A stretch of DNA of 37,078 nucleotides from Prevotella sp. (GTDB lineage: Bacteria; Bacteroidota; Bacteroidia; Bacteroidales; Bacteroidaceae). The notes under the pieces are model-generated. The model searched no databases. It was not told where the DNA came from and saw only the letters and a list, made by a program, of their open reading frames with translations. A program made the translations under genes and the position numbers. Within the stretch, counting starts at the first letter, position 1. Each line of letters opens with the position of its first letter. Shown here one piece after another: positions 1-6,073 of the stretch. Location: contig SUYI01000036.1 of assembly GCA_015060485.1 (NCBI GenBank), forward strand, positions 1 to 37,078, given 5' to 3'.

Positions 1-747
1 GGGGTCGTCACCGTTCACCGAGTAGTAGATACTGGCTCCGTCGGGACCGCTGATGCTCACCTGCGTAGACTCCTCAAACGGGCTGGTACCGCTAATCACC
101 GGAGCCGCTACGCTGCTCTGCTGGTTCTGCGAGCCGCTGTTCTGGCTGCCAGAATCCGTGGAATCCGTTGTTCCGCTCCCCTCGCCCGTTGTAGAGGGGT
201 CGGGGGTGAGGCTTCCGTGCGACTCCTTCCACTCGGCCACGGCGGTGGCGATGGGCTTCAGGGTCTGCACCTTCTTCGGCTTGCCGTCGATGGTCACCTC
301 AACGGTGTCGACAATGTTGCGGAACTCCAGCGAGCAGTACTCGTCCTTGAAGCGGCGCGAGGTGATGTTCTCGTCCTCCACGCCATAGGGCAGGAAGCGG
401 ATGTGGACACCCTTCACCACGTCGTTGGGGTCGGCGCCCTCCATTGCCGGGATGTTCAGCACGGGTTTGTCGACCGAGCACGTCGGCAGGAACGTACCCA
501 GGGGATCCAGGCGCACGGGCACACCCTGCGAGATGAGTTCGGGCAGACACTGGGTAATCTTCTTCAGCACGCCCTCGATGAGGTCCAGGCTGTAGATCGA
601 CCCGTGGTCGCTCATGTGTTTGGCAAAGCCACGGAGGGTCAGCGTGGTCTGCGTGTCGACTTCGGGATAGTACTTGCCAAATCCCGTGTTTTTGGAATTC
701 TTGTTCTTACGCAAGTTGATTCCGAGTTTGATTTCGTTTGTAGCCAT
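1..747 (-). CDS. HU-HIG family DNA-binding protein with Ig-like C-terminal tail (partial)
   Basis: The frame is open from an ATG at 745-747 (MATNEIKLGINLRKNK) to the window edge: 249 residues with no stop, so the C-terminus is missing. Residues ~1-150 resemble the HU-HIG clade of Bacteroidota, IHF/HU-like proteins that bind DNA as dimers. A linker at ~170-210 is rich in Ser, Thr, Gly and Gln. The visible tail (PVISGTSPFEESTQVSISG, then IYYSVNGDDP) matches the chitobiase/hexosaminidase C-terminal Ig-like fold, where IYY-DG-DP is typical. HU fused to an Ig-like domain is one of the arrangements that gives HU-HIG its name. A promoter (828-859) and a leader hairpin lie upstream. It sits beside the primase genes, a pairing common in Bacteroidales accessory loci. 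The DNA-binding role is inferred from family; the biological role is unknown. Confidence 0.8.
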   Translation of the reverse strand, partial: MATNEIKLGINLRKNKNSKNTGFGKYYPEVDTQTTLTLRGFAKHMSDHGSIYSLDLIEGVLKKITQCLPELISQGVPVRLDPLGTFLPTCSVDKPVLNIPAMEGADPNDVVKGVHIRFLPYGVEDENITSRRFKDEYCSLEFRNIVDTVEVTIDGKPKKVQTLKPIATAVAEWKESHGSLTPDPSTTGEGSGTTDSTDSGSQNSGSQNQQSSVAAPVISGTSPFEESTQVSISGPDGASIYYSVNGDDP

Positions 748-782
748 TTTTGTTGTGTTTTTTATGGTATTGGACTACTCTT

Positions 783-807
783 CCGGCCAGCTACACCGGG
801 TGGCCGG
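783..807 (-). promoter_or_regulatory. Leader hairpin of the HU-HIG gene
   Basis: CCGGCCA at 783-789 and TGGCCGG at 801-807 form a perfect 7-bp inverted repeat. It lies between the predicted transcription start (~820) and the start codon at 747. It would form a GC-rich hairpin in the 5' leader and could affect translation or RNA stability. Nothing more can be said from sequence. Confidence 0.45.
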
Positions 808-827
808 TTCCCGCTTTAATTACCCTA

Positions 828-859
828 CAAAGGTACGAAAAAAATCCGAGATATGCAAG
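828..859 (-). promoter_or_regulatory. Bacteroidota-type promoter of the HU-HIG gene
   Basis: Read on the minus strand, TACCTTTG (828-835) is a perfect -7 element (TAnnTTTG). CTTG (856-859) lies 20 bases upstream as a one-mismatch -33 element. The predicted start is near 820, giving a leader of about 75 nt. Confidence 0.7.
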
Positions 860-920
860 TTTTTGGGACAGAAAATGCGCCTTCGGCGGGACATTTTTTG
901 CGAGTTTCCCCACCCTGGCG

Positions 921-963
921 TTTAGTATGACACTAAAGGGTCTCTACCCTTATACTAAAGGGT
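921..963. repeat. Clustered short hairpins and direct repeats (ACTAAAGGG)
   Basis: TTTAGT (921-926) pairs with ACTAAA (932-937), and ACCCTT (946-951) pairs with AAGGGT (958-963). ACTAAAGGG occurs twice in direct orientation (932-940 and 954-962). The block lies upstream of the HU-HIG promoter and downstream of the helicase gene. It could be an operator or an iteron-like binding region; that is inference. Confidence 0.5.
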
Positions 964-1001
964 GTTTGGTGCCGTATCGCATGGCGGATAGTAGCACAAA
1001 G

Positions 1002-1131
1002 AGGGTGGAGATGGTGGACTTGTTTCCTTAGGGGGATTAGAAATAAATCATAAATCACTTTGCAAATTTACACGGTGATTTATGATTTATTTTTCCAGAT
1101 ATATAGAAATCATCTCCACCATCTCCACCCT
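1002..1131. repeat. Nested long palindrome downstream of the helicase gene
   Basis: The outer arms at 1002-1018 and 1115-1131 are 17-bp perfect inverted repeats (AGGGTGGAGATGGTGGA and its complement). Inside them, 1041-1058 and 1075-1092 form an 18-bp perfect inverted repeat around a 16-base loop. The sequences between the two arm pairs match only partly. The whole folds into one long hairpin ending about 9 bases from the helicase stop codon. It could be a small non-autonomous mobile element, a replication or recombination site, or a strong 3' RNA structure. Together with 748-1001 it fills the gap of about 390 bases between the two genes. Confidence 0.75.
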
Positions 1132-1139
1132 GAAGAGCT

Positions 1140-2693
1140 TTAGAAGGTTTCTGGAATGAACTCGTTGACGTCCTCTTTATTGTCTGTGTTGTGCTGGGCA
1201 TAGTCAACTTTTGCCACAAGGTATTTGCGGGTGCCGCGAATGAGTTTGCTTTCAAAACCAAACTGTTTCATCATCTTGCCAATATTAACTGCATTATATT
1301 CCCGGCCGCGGAAGCCGCGATAGTTCAGCTCGTGCATGATGTCGCCGGCCGACAGGGCTTCCATGGCGGACGTGCCGTCGGGCTGGCGGAGGAAGGTGAG
1401 TATGGCTTCCTCGCAGTCGCTGGGCTCCATGAAGCTCTGGTTGTGGCGGGTAATCTGCAGGCTCTCGTCGTGGGTGGGCTTGGGGTCGAAGCCGTGGTCG
1501 AGCAGGTAGAGTGCCTGTGCGTAGGCTCCCTCGTAGGGCAGTGGGAAGGCGTCGAGGTCGACGGTGTCCTTGAGGTCGATGGCCAGATAGCGTCGGCTGC
1601 CCTCGCTCTCGCGGATGAAGTAGTCGTCGTTGGTGGTGGCGATGAGCGATGCGCGTCGCTGTCGGCTCTCGCGGAAGTGTGCATAGGCGTCGCGGACGTT
1701 CGAGCGGCTGGAGGTGACGATGTATTTGAAGGCCTCGTTCTTCTGGTTGGAGCCGAAGGATATCTCGTCGAAGAGGATGAGCGGCGTCTCGGACAGCGAG
1801 ATGATGAAGTCCTTGTCGATGCGCTCCGAGGGTCCTACCTCCAGGCGGTAGTCGCTCAGCTCAGGTGGCAGTATGTGGCGCACGAAGTAGGTCTTTCCGA
1901 TGTGCTGCGCGCCCTTGAAGATAGGCATCTGGGGGTTCTCGCTGATGCGTCCCAGCATGAGTGCCACCAGCCCCGTGTGCCACTTCTTGAGCATCTGTTC
2001 GTAGAACGGCTCGTTCTCGGGGTCGCCAAACTCCAGATGGCCGGTGTAGAAGTCCTTCAGGTAGTCGGGGTCGGTGTCGGGGTTCCACGGCTTCAGGCCG
2101 CTGAGCCAGTGTTTGACGGCGTCGAAGTCCTGACAGAAGTCGCGGCTGAAGATGAGTGCCTTGACGTCCTGCTGACCGATTTTCAGTCCCTGTTCCTTCA
2201 GTCGGCAGTAGTAGGTGTCCAGGTCGCGGTCCTGCACGGGACGCCAGTCGTGGCCCGCTTCGAGCACCTCGGGGCGCTGTCGCCAGATGTTGAAACGCCA
2301 CTGGGCCTGCTGGCAGAGTGCCTCGCGCATGGCCTGGATGCGGTTCTCCTGTTCCTCCTTTTTCTGCCGGGCCGACTTCTGACGTCGGCCACGGGGCAAC
2401 GAGGTGTCGATGCCCGCATCCTGCGCCATCTTCATCAGCGTGCCCAGGGTGACGCTGCCGTTGCCGGCTTTCAGACAGTTCGTAAACTTCTCGTCGCACT
2501 CCTCGCGCTTGTAGCCCGAGTAGAGCGAACAGATGGTGTGGTAGGCCTCGCGAGCCTGTTCGCCCACAGAGGCACAGGCGAAGGTCACGCTGATCCAGTC
2601 GGCATAGTCTGCCGTGATGTCCCTGCCTGCTTCGGCAAGGCGTTGAGCCACCAGTTCCAGGTGCTCAAGGTCGGTGTAGTTGTTTTTCATCAT
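1140..2693 (-). CDS. VirE-family primase-associated helicase/ATPase
   Basis: 517 residues. The N-terminal ~95 residues (ADWISVTFACASVGEQARE, CDEKFTNCL) resemble the helical domain that follows primase domains (PriCT-like). A charged linker at ~100-125 leads into the virulence-associated-E ATPase domain. Walker A is FKGAQHIGKTYF near residue 260, and Walker B is PLILFDEIS near 310, followed by SSRSNVRDAYAHF and a sensor-like ATTNDDYF. The C-terminal ~80 residues look like a winged helix (SAGDIMHELNYRGF). Family knowledge: such proteins act with an AEP-type primase in mobile-element replication. The start overlaps the stop of the upstream VirE_N gene by 4 bases (ATGA), so the two are probably translationally coupled. 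No integrase or relaxase is visible nearby. Confidence 0.8.
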   Translation of the reverse strand: MMKNNYTDLEHLELVAQRLAEAGRDITADYADWISVTFACASVGEQAREAYHTICSLYSGYKREECDEKFTNCLKAGNGSVTLGTLMKMAQDAGIDTSLPRGRRQKSARQKKEEQENRIQAMREALCQQAQWRFNIWRQRPEVLEAGHDWRPVQDRDLDTYYCRLKEQGLKIGQQDVKALIFSRDFCQDFDAVKHWLSGLKPWNPDTDPDYLKDFYTGHLEFGDPENEPFYEQMLKKWHTGLVALMLGRISENPQMPIFKGAQHIGKTYFVRHILPPELSDYRLEVGPSERIDKDFIISLSETPLILFDEISFGSNQKNEAFKYIVTSSRSNVRDAYAHFRESRQRRASLIATTNDDYFIRESEGSRRYLAIDLKDTVDLDAFPLPYEGAYAQALYLLDHGFDPKPTHDESLQITRHNQSFMEPSDCEEAILTFLRQPDGTSAMEALSAGDIMHELNYRGFRGREYNAVNIGKMMKQFGFESKLIRGTRKYLVAKVDYAQHNTDNKEDVNEFIPETF

Positions 2694-3298
2694 CGTAAGA
2701 AATAAATAGGGTTAATGTAACATTCCGGGTCGTAGGGCAGGAAGCAGGTGCGACAGACGTCGGACCCGCTCTTGTCGACGGCTATGCCGTAGTGGAATCC
2801 CACATGCTGCTGCATGGCCTGGAACGACAGCTTGAAGTCGTCGTACCGGGCCCACTCGGGCAGCCGGACCACCCACTTTACGCCCCGTCCCTTGGGCGAC
2901 ACGAAGCACAGCGACGTCTCCACCTTGTCGTCAGCTGCAAGCTGTTGCTGCAACTGCCGCGCCTCGTCCGTAGACGTCAGGTCGTCGATGTCAAGTACCA
3001 TGAACGGCGAGCGGGTCAGAAGACTGCGTGCGTTGCGATACGAGAAAGTGCCGCAGAACGTGGCGGTCTCGAAATTCAGCTTCTTGAAGTCGCTCAGTTC
3101 GCCATCCGCGGCCGTCCCCGCCATCGAGCGCAGCGTCTCGGTAGCCCACTGCGCACGGGCTGACGTGATGTAGTCGTAGGCCCAGGCGATGGTCTGAGTC
3201 TGCTGGGGGCGTGCTGCCAACACTGCCACCCCATTCTGGTTCCGGTATCCTTTCGGGAATACGGAGAATTGTTCTGTATGTATATCTTCTGTATTCAT
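2690..3298 (-). CDS. BT4734-like VirE_N domain protein (AEP-like primase domain)
   Basis: 202 residues, filled by a BT4734/BF3469-like (VirE_N) domain. Visible landmarks are FCGTFSYRNARSLLTRSPF, then FMVLDIDDL near residue 110 (an acidic D-x-D pair as in archaeo-eukaryotic primases), SPKGRGVKWVV near 145, and VCRTCFLPYDPECYINP near the end. In many Bacteroidales proteins this domain is fused to the VirE helicase; here the two are separate genes with a 4-base overlap. Primase activity is inferred from the family and the acidic residues. A weak minus-strand -7 match lies at 3396-3403; alternatively the gene is reached by read-through from the promoter at 3964-3994. Confidence 0.8.
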   Translation of the reverse strand: MNTEDIHTEQFSVFPKGYRNQNGVAVLAARPQQTQTIAWAYDYITSARAQWATETLRSMAGTAADGELSDFKKLNFETATFCGTFSYRNARSLLTRSPFMVLDIDDLTSTDEARQLQQQLAADDKVETSLCFVSPKGRGVKWVVRLPEWARYDDFKLSFQAMQQHVGFHYGIAVDKSGSDVCRTCFLPYDPECYINPIYFLR

Positions 3299-3383
3299 AA
3301 AAACGTGTAAATGTCAGGAAATAAGTTATTATCCTGTGATTCGTATAAAAAATGTAAATAATGCCAGCGGAAAAGGCTATTTC

Positions 3384-3415
3384 TTTGGCGGATAACAAAA
3401 ATAACCGTAACTTTG
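3384..3415 (+). promoter_or_regulatory. Orphan perfect-consensus promoter
   Basis: TTTG at 3384-3387, a 20-base spacer, then TAACTTTG at 3408-3415. Both elements match the Bacteroidota consensus exactly. No plus-strand protein gene follows, but a terminator-like hairpin ends at 3541, so this promoter most likely makes a small RNA. Confidence 0.75.
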
Positions 3416-3420
3416 CAACT

Positions 3421-3541
3421 GCTTTATGACCAATTCCCTAATGGCTTAAAGTGAAGACCGGTCTCGTGAAAGCCGCTAAACTCATCAGAGACCAGTCGTG
3501 TGTGTGCCCCGCGATATTTCCTAGGTATCCGGGGCCTTTTT
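3421..3541 (+). ncRNA. Candidate ~120-nt small RNA with three stem-loops
   Basis: The RNA is predicted from a perfect promoter (3384-3415) to a factor-independent terminator ending in six T. Three stem-loops can be drawn. The first pairs CTTTA (3422-3426) with TAAAG (3447-3451), with CCA/TGG inside. The second pairs GACCGGTCTC (3456-3465) with GAGACCAGTC (3488-3497), 9 of 10 pairs. The third is the terminator. No convincing ORF is present. It starts ~120 bases from the divergently transcribed primase start and ends at the stop codon of the opposing 134-aa gene, so it would be antisense to any read-through transcript joining them. It could belong to a described Bacteroidales RNA family; I cannot search for that here. 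Confidence 0.62.
3507..3541 (+). terminator. Intrinsic terminator of the candidate small RNA
   Basis: CCCCG (3507-3511) pairs with CGGGG (3530-3534). After one bulged base the stem continues as GATA/TATC around a 9-base loop, and a T6 run follows at 3537-3542. The T run is only on the plus strand side, so it terminates plus-strand transcription. Confidence 0.7.
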
Positions 3542-3946
3542 TCATGGTTCCGTTATATCATTTTTCTCTTTCCTGTTTTTAATCGCGCGTTGTTTCATGC
3601 GGTATACCTGACCTTGGAGGTCGTTGTCAAGAGAGGGCTGGCGCACCAGGTCGAACATCACGTTGCCGTTCTCGTAGTCAAAACCCAGCGTGTCGAACAT
3701 CACCTTTGTGGGTACATAGAAGTAGCCACTCGATTCACGAATGGAAAACGCATCCTCGCTGCCCTCATTAATAATAATAAGGTATAAGCACCCGTTTTCA
3801 TCGTCTTTTGCAAACTTTGCAAACTTTCCGGACTTCAAGTCCAGAGCAGCAGCCGTCTCGGCCGTAAAGCCGAGCCTTCCCGAAGCCTGGATTGTTGCTT
3901 TCAACTTTATTGCGAATTGCTTCGCACTTAATATGGTTATACTCAT
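3542..3946 (-). CDS. Hypothetical protein, 134 aa
   Basis: I do not recognise this family. It begins MSITILSAKQFAIKLKATIQ. The first ~45 residues are basic and alpha-helical in character. The middle (CLYLIIINEG, SGYFYVPTKVMFDTLGFDY) looks like beta strands, and the tail is very basic (YRMKQRAIKNRKEK). No signal peptide or membrane segment is seen. It has its own promoter (3964-3994) and a short leader. Its stop codon abuts the terminator of the opposing small RNA. Its position in the primase/HU-HIG island suggests an accessory-element role, perhaps nucleic-acid binding given the basic tail; this is inference. Confidence 0.7.
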   Translation of the reverse strand: MSITILSAKQFAIKLKATIQASGRLGFTAETAAALDLKSGKFAKFAKDDENGCLYLIIINEGSEDAFSIRESSGYFYVPTKVMFDTLGFDYENGNVMFDLVRQPSLDNDLQGQVYRMKQRAIKNRKEKNDITEP

Positions 3947-3963
3947 GTCTATAATTTTTGCTG

Positions 3964-3994
3964 CAAAGGTAGTGAATATTCTAGTAATAGCAAA
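3964..3994 (-). promoter_or_regulatory. Promoter of the 134-aa gene
   Basis: On the minus strand, TACCTTTG (3964-3971) is preceded by TTTG (3991-3994) with a 19-base spacer. Both match the Bacteroidota consensus. The predicted start is near 3957, about 10 bases from the ATG. The rest of the gap up to 4316 (about 320 bases) is A-rich with no further gene visible. Confidence 0.75.
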
Positions 3995-4262
3995 GAAATC
4001 GCATCATAATAATTAGTTAATAATCGTTAACTGAAGTATTTCAACCACCCTGTCCGTTTGTAGTATTATGCAAAGAAACAAAAACGAGAGCAAAAAGAAA
4101 CGGAAAAGAGAATACCTCTTCTCTGCTTTTTCCCCTGGTTTTTTACACGAACCATCCAGACAGGCTGCCAGGAAGGCCGCATCGACGGGGAGGAAGAATA
4201 TAATTTTGCTTAAAAAGCGTTATTTTTGTTGTATATAGAGGAGTGGTTTGCGGGGAAATGTG

Positions 4263-4270
4263 TAATTTTG
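4263..4270 (+). promoter_or_regulatory. Probable -7 element of greA
   Basis: TAATTTTG matches the -7 consensus 46 bases before the greA ATG. No TTTG is present at the expected -33 distance; the nearest lies 12 bases away. The call is therefore weak. Confidence 0.4.
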
Positions 4271-4316
4271 AAGGATGTATCAGATAAAACATATTTCAAA
4301 GTAAGAACAGGCTATC

Positions 4317-4805
4317 ATGGAATATATGTCACAAGAGGGCTACGACAAGCTCGTGGCCGAACTCCGTCAGTTGGAGACAGTTGACCTGCCGCAGGTCAGG
4401 GATGCCATTGCCGAGGCTCGCGACAAGGGCGACCTCAGCGAGAACTTCGAATATCATGCCGCCAAGCGCGAACAAGGGCGGCTGCTGGGTCGTATACGTT
4501 TCATGCAGCGGGTGCTTGAGAATGCCCGTGTGGTGGACACGTCGCGACTGGCCAGCGATGTCGTCGGACTGCTGTGCAAGGTGGAGATGACGAACCTGAA
4601 GACGCAGGCACGCATGAGCTACACGATAGCCAGTCCGCACGAGGCGAATCTGCGGGAAGGAAAGATTTCGATTAAGTCGCCCATCGCCCAGGCCCTGCTG
4701 AACAAGAAGGTGGGCGACGTGGTGGAGGTGCGCGTGCCGGCAGGACTGATAGAACTGCGCATCGAGAACATCATCGGTCCGTCAGGGGAGCACGAACCGG
4801 AATGA
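4317..4805 (+). CDS. greA: Transcription elongation factor GreA
   Basis: 162 residues, the usual GreA length. The N-terminal coiled coil carries the signature DKGDLSENFEYHAAKREQ (residues ~37-54), with the acidic tip residues that enter the RNA polymerase secondary channel and stimulate cleavage of backtracked transcripts. The C-terminal FKBP-like domain ends with SPIAQALLNKKVGDVVEV. An internal ATG at residue 4 (4326) is an alternative start. The gene stands alone. Its 3' end overlaps the convergent AbgT-like gene by 24 bases, so the two transcripts would be antisense at their ends. Confidence 0.96.
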   Translation: MEYMSQEGYDKLVAELRQLETVDLPQVRDAIAEARDKGDLSENFEYHAAKREQGRLLGRIRFMQRVLENARVVDTSRLASDVVGLLCKVEMTNLKTQARMSYTIASPHEANLREGKISIKSPIAQALLNKKVGDVVEVRVPAGLIELRIENIIGPSGEHEPE

Positions 4806-5360
4806 CTCGAACAGCTGCATAAACAGCACATAAATGGGCAACAGGGGGGCACACTGGCGCAGTCCGTAGACGAGGGAATCGTAGACTTCGGAAAGCGTCT
4901 GGAAGGTGCCCGCCACAACGCCATAAAGGATGGCAGCCATGAGGATGCCGAAAACCGTGATGGGCACCAGACTGGCCGAGAATGGCGATGGCCATAGCAG
5001 TCCGCTGGCCGACAGCAGTACGGCATGGGGCGACACGGTGAGCAGCAGGACCACCCCGACATAAATCACCAGAAATACCATAGAGATGAGGCGTGCACGG
5101 CTGGAGCGATAGCTGTTGCCCTGCAGGCTGCGGCAGCGAACGACGGCTCCGTAGGCCATAGCACCCAGCAGTAGCCAGACGAGGAATGGCGACGCCATGA
5201 GTTCGGCAAAGTGGCCGAGGTACCAGCGTATGCCCTCGCTGGAGAGCATGCTGCGCACGCCACTCAAGGGCATGGCAGCACTCCACACCCACGACGTGAG
5301 GATGAGCAGCAGTTGGGCCAGCGCCAACGCCAAGGCGATATAGGGAAATAGTTTCTTCAC
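4782..5360 (-). CDS. AbgT-like integral membrane protein
   Basis: 192 residues with about five hydrophobic segments (~4-24, 55-73, 90-112, 130-152, 165-188), so an inner-membrane protein. The last ~70 residues (SLVPITVFGILMAAILYGVVAG, then SEVYDSLVYGLRQCAPLLPIYVLF, here quoted as key words GTFQTLSEVYD and APLLPI) resemble a half of AbgT-type aminobenzoyl-glutamate transporters, which are usually over 450 residues. The short length is therefore notable. It overlaps the response regulator upstream by 4 bases and is the last gene of the kdgK-eda-kinase operon. Substrate is unknown; it could be a sensor partner for the kinase rather than a transporter. Confidence 0.6.
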   Translation of the reverse strand: MKKLFPYIALALALAQLLLILTSWVWSAAMPLSGVRSMLSSEGIRWYLGHFAELMASPFLVWLLLGAMAYGAVVRCRSLQGNSYRSSRARLISMVFLVIYVGVVLLLTVSPHAVLLSASGLLWPSPFSASLVPITVFGILMAAILYGVVAGTFQTLSEVYDSLVYGLRQCAPLLPIYVLFMQLFESFRFVLP

Positions 5361-6073
5361 TCTGAATCGGGCACGAGGTTATCGATATCGAGGATGTGCA
5401 ATTCGAGGGCGCGGACGACGAGTCGCGTGGCATTGACACTCTCGCCGCCAGGGAACAGTTTCTTGACCAATTCGTTCTGGCGCTTCTCGAGGCTCTTCAC
5501 GCCGAAGGGCATGCCGCGCAGGGTCGTAATCTGCTCCTTGGTATAGCCGAGGGCCAGGTGGCGCAGGAAACGTTCGTCGTATTCGTCGATTTCGTAGTCG
5601 ATGAGTGCCTCCTGGCTGGCCAGCTCGGAGGATACGGAGCGCTTGAAGCGTTCGACGATGCGCTTCAGGATGGGCTCGTTGAACACCAGCTGCTTGCCTT
5701 CCATGACGGAACGGACATCGTGACGCGTCAACAGTTCGCCGCTCTTGAGAATGATGCCGTCGGCTCCGGCATCGAGCACGTCGACCCATAGTTTTTCGTT
5801 CAGTATCTCGCCGGTGAAGATGAGTATCTTGACCTGCGGATACATCTCCTTGGTCTGTCGGCAAATCTCGACGCCCACGGTGGTGGAACCGCCCAGGCCG
5901 AGGTCGAGCAGCACAAGGTCGGGTTGCTGTTTCTTGATGAGACGCCAGAACGACAGCTCGTCGTCGGCAGTACCGATCACTTCTGCCTCGGGAATCTCGT
6001 TACGAACGATGCCTTCCGTGCCTTTGAGTTCGAGGGGCACGTCCTCGACGATAATAAGTTTAAACTTGTCCAT
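5357..6073 (-). CDS. Two-component response regulator (REC plus LuxR-like HTH)
   Basis: 238 residues. The receiver domain (~1-125) has the acidic pair E10-D11, phosphoacceptor D57 (LVLLDLGLG), T86 (ILIFTG) and K109 (GIILKSG), all the expected positions. The C-terminal region (~165-230; LRHLALGYTKEQITTL, SLEKRQNELVKKLFPG) looks like a LuxR/GerE-type helix-turn-helix. It is therefore a probable DNA-binding regulator activated by the kinase just upstream. Its start lies inside the 3' end of that kinase gene (14-base overlap), and its stop overlaps the AbgT-like gene by 4 bases. Tight coupling supports a dedicated kinase-regulator pair. Confidence 0.88.
   Translation of the reverse strand: MDKFKLIIVEDVPLELKGTEGIVRNEIPEAEVIGTADDELSFWRLIKKQQPDLVLLDLGLGGSTTVGVEICRQTKEMYPQVKILIFTGEILNEKLWVDVLDAGADGIILKSGELLTRHDVRSVMEGKQLVFNEPILKRIVERFKRSVSSELASQEALIDYEIDEYDERFLRHLALGYTKEQITTLRGMPFGVKSLEKRQNELVKKLFPGGESVNATRLVVRALELHILDIDNLVPDSE

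Noticed and set aside
1191..2705. 504-aa plus-strand open frame opposite the VirE helicase gene
   Set aside because: It is a mirror of a GC-rich coding gene with no family features; the minus strand has Walker motifs.
3421..3541. Riboswitch or T-box leader
   Set aside because: It ends in a terminator with no plus-strand gene following, so there is nothing for it to control in cis.
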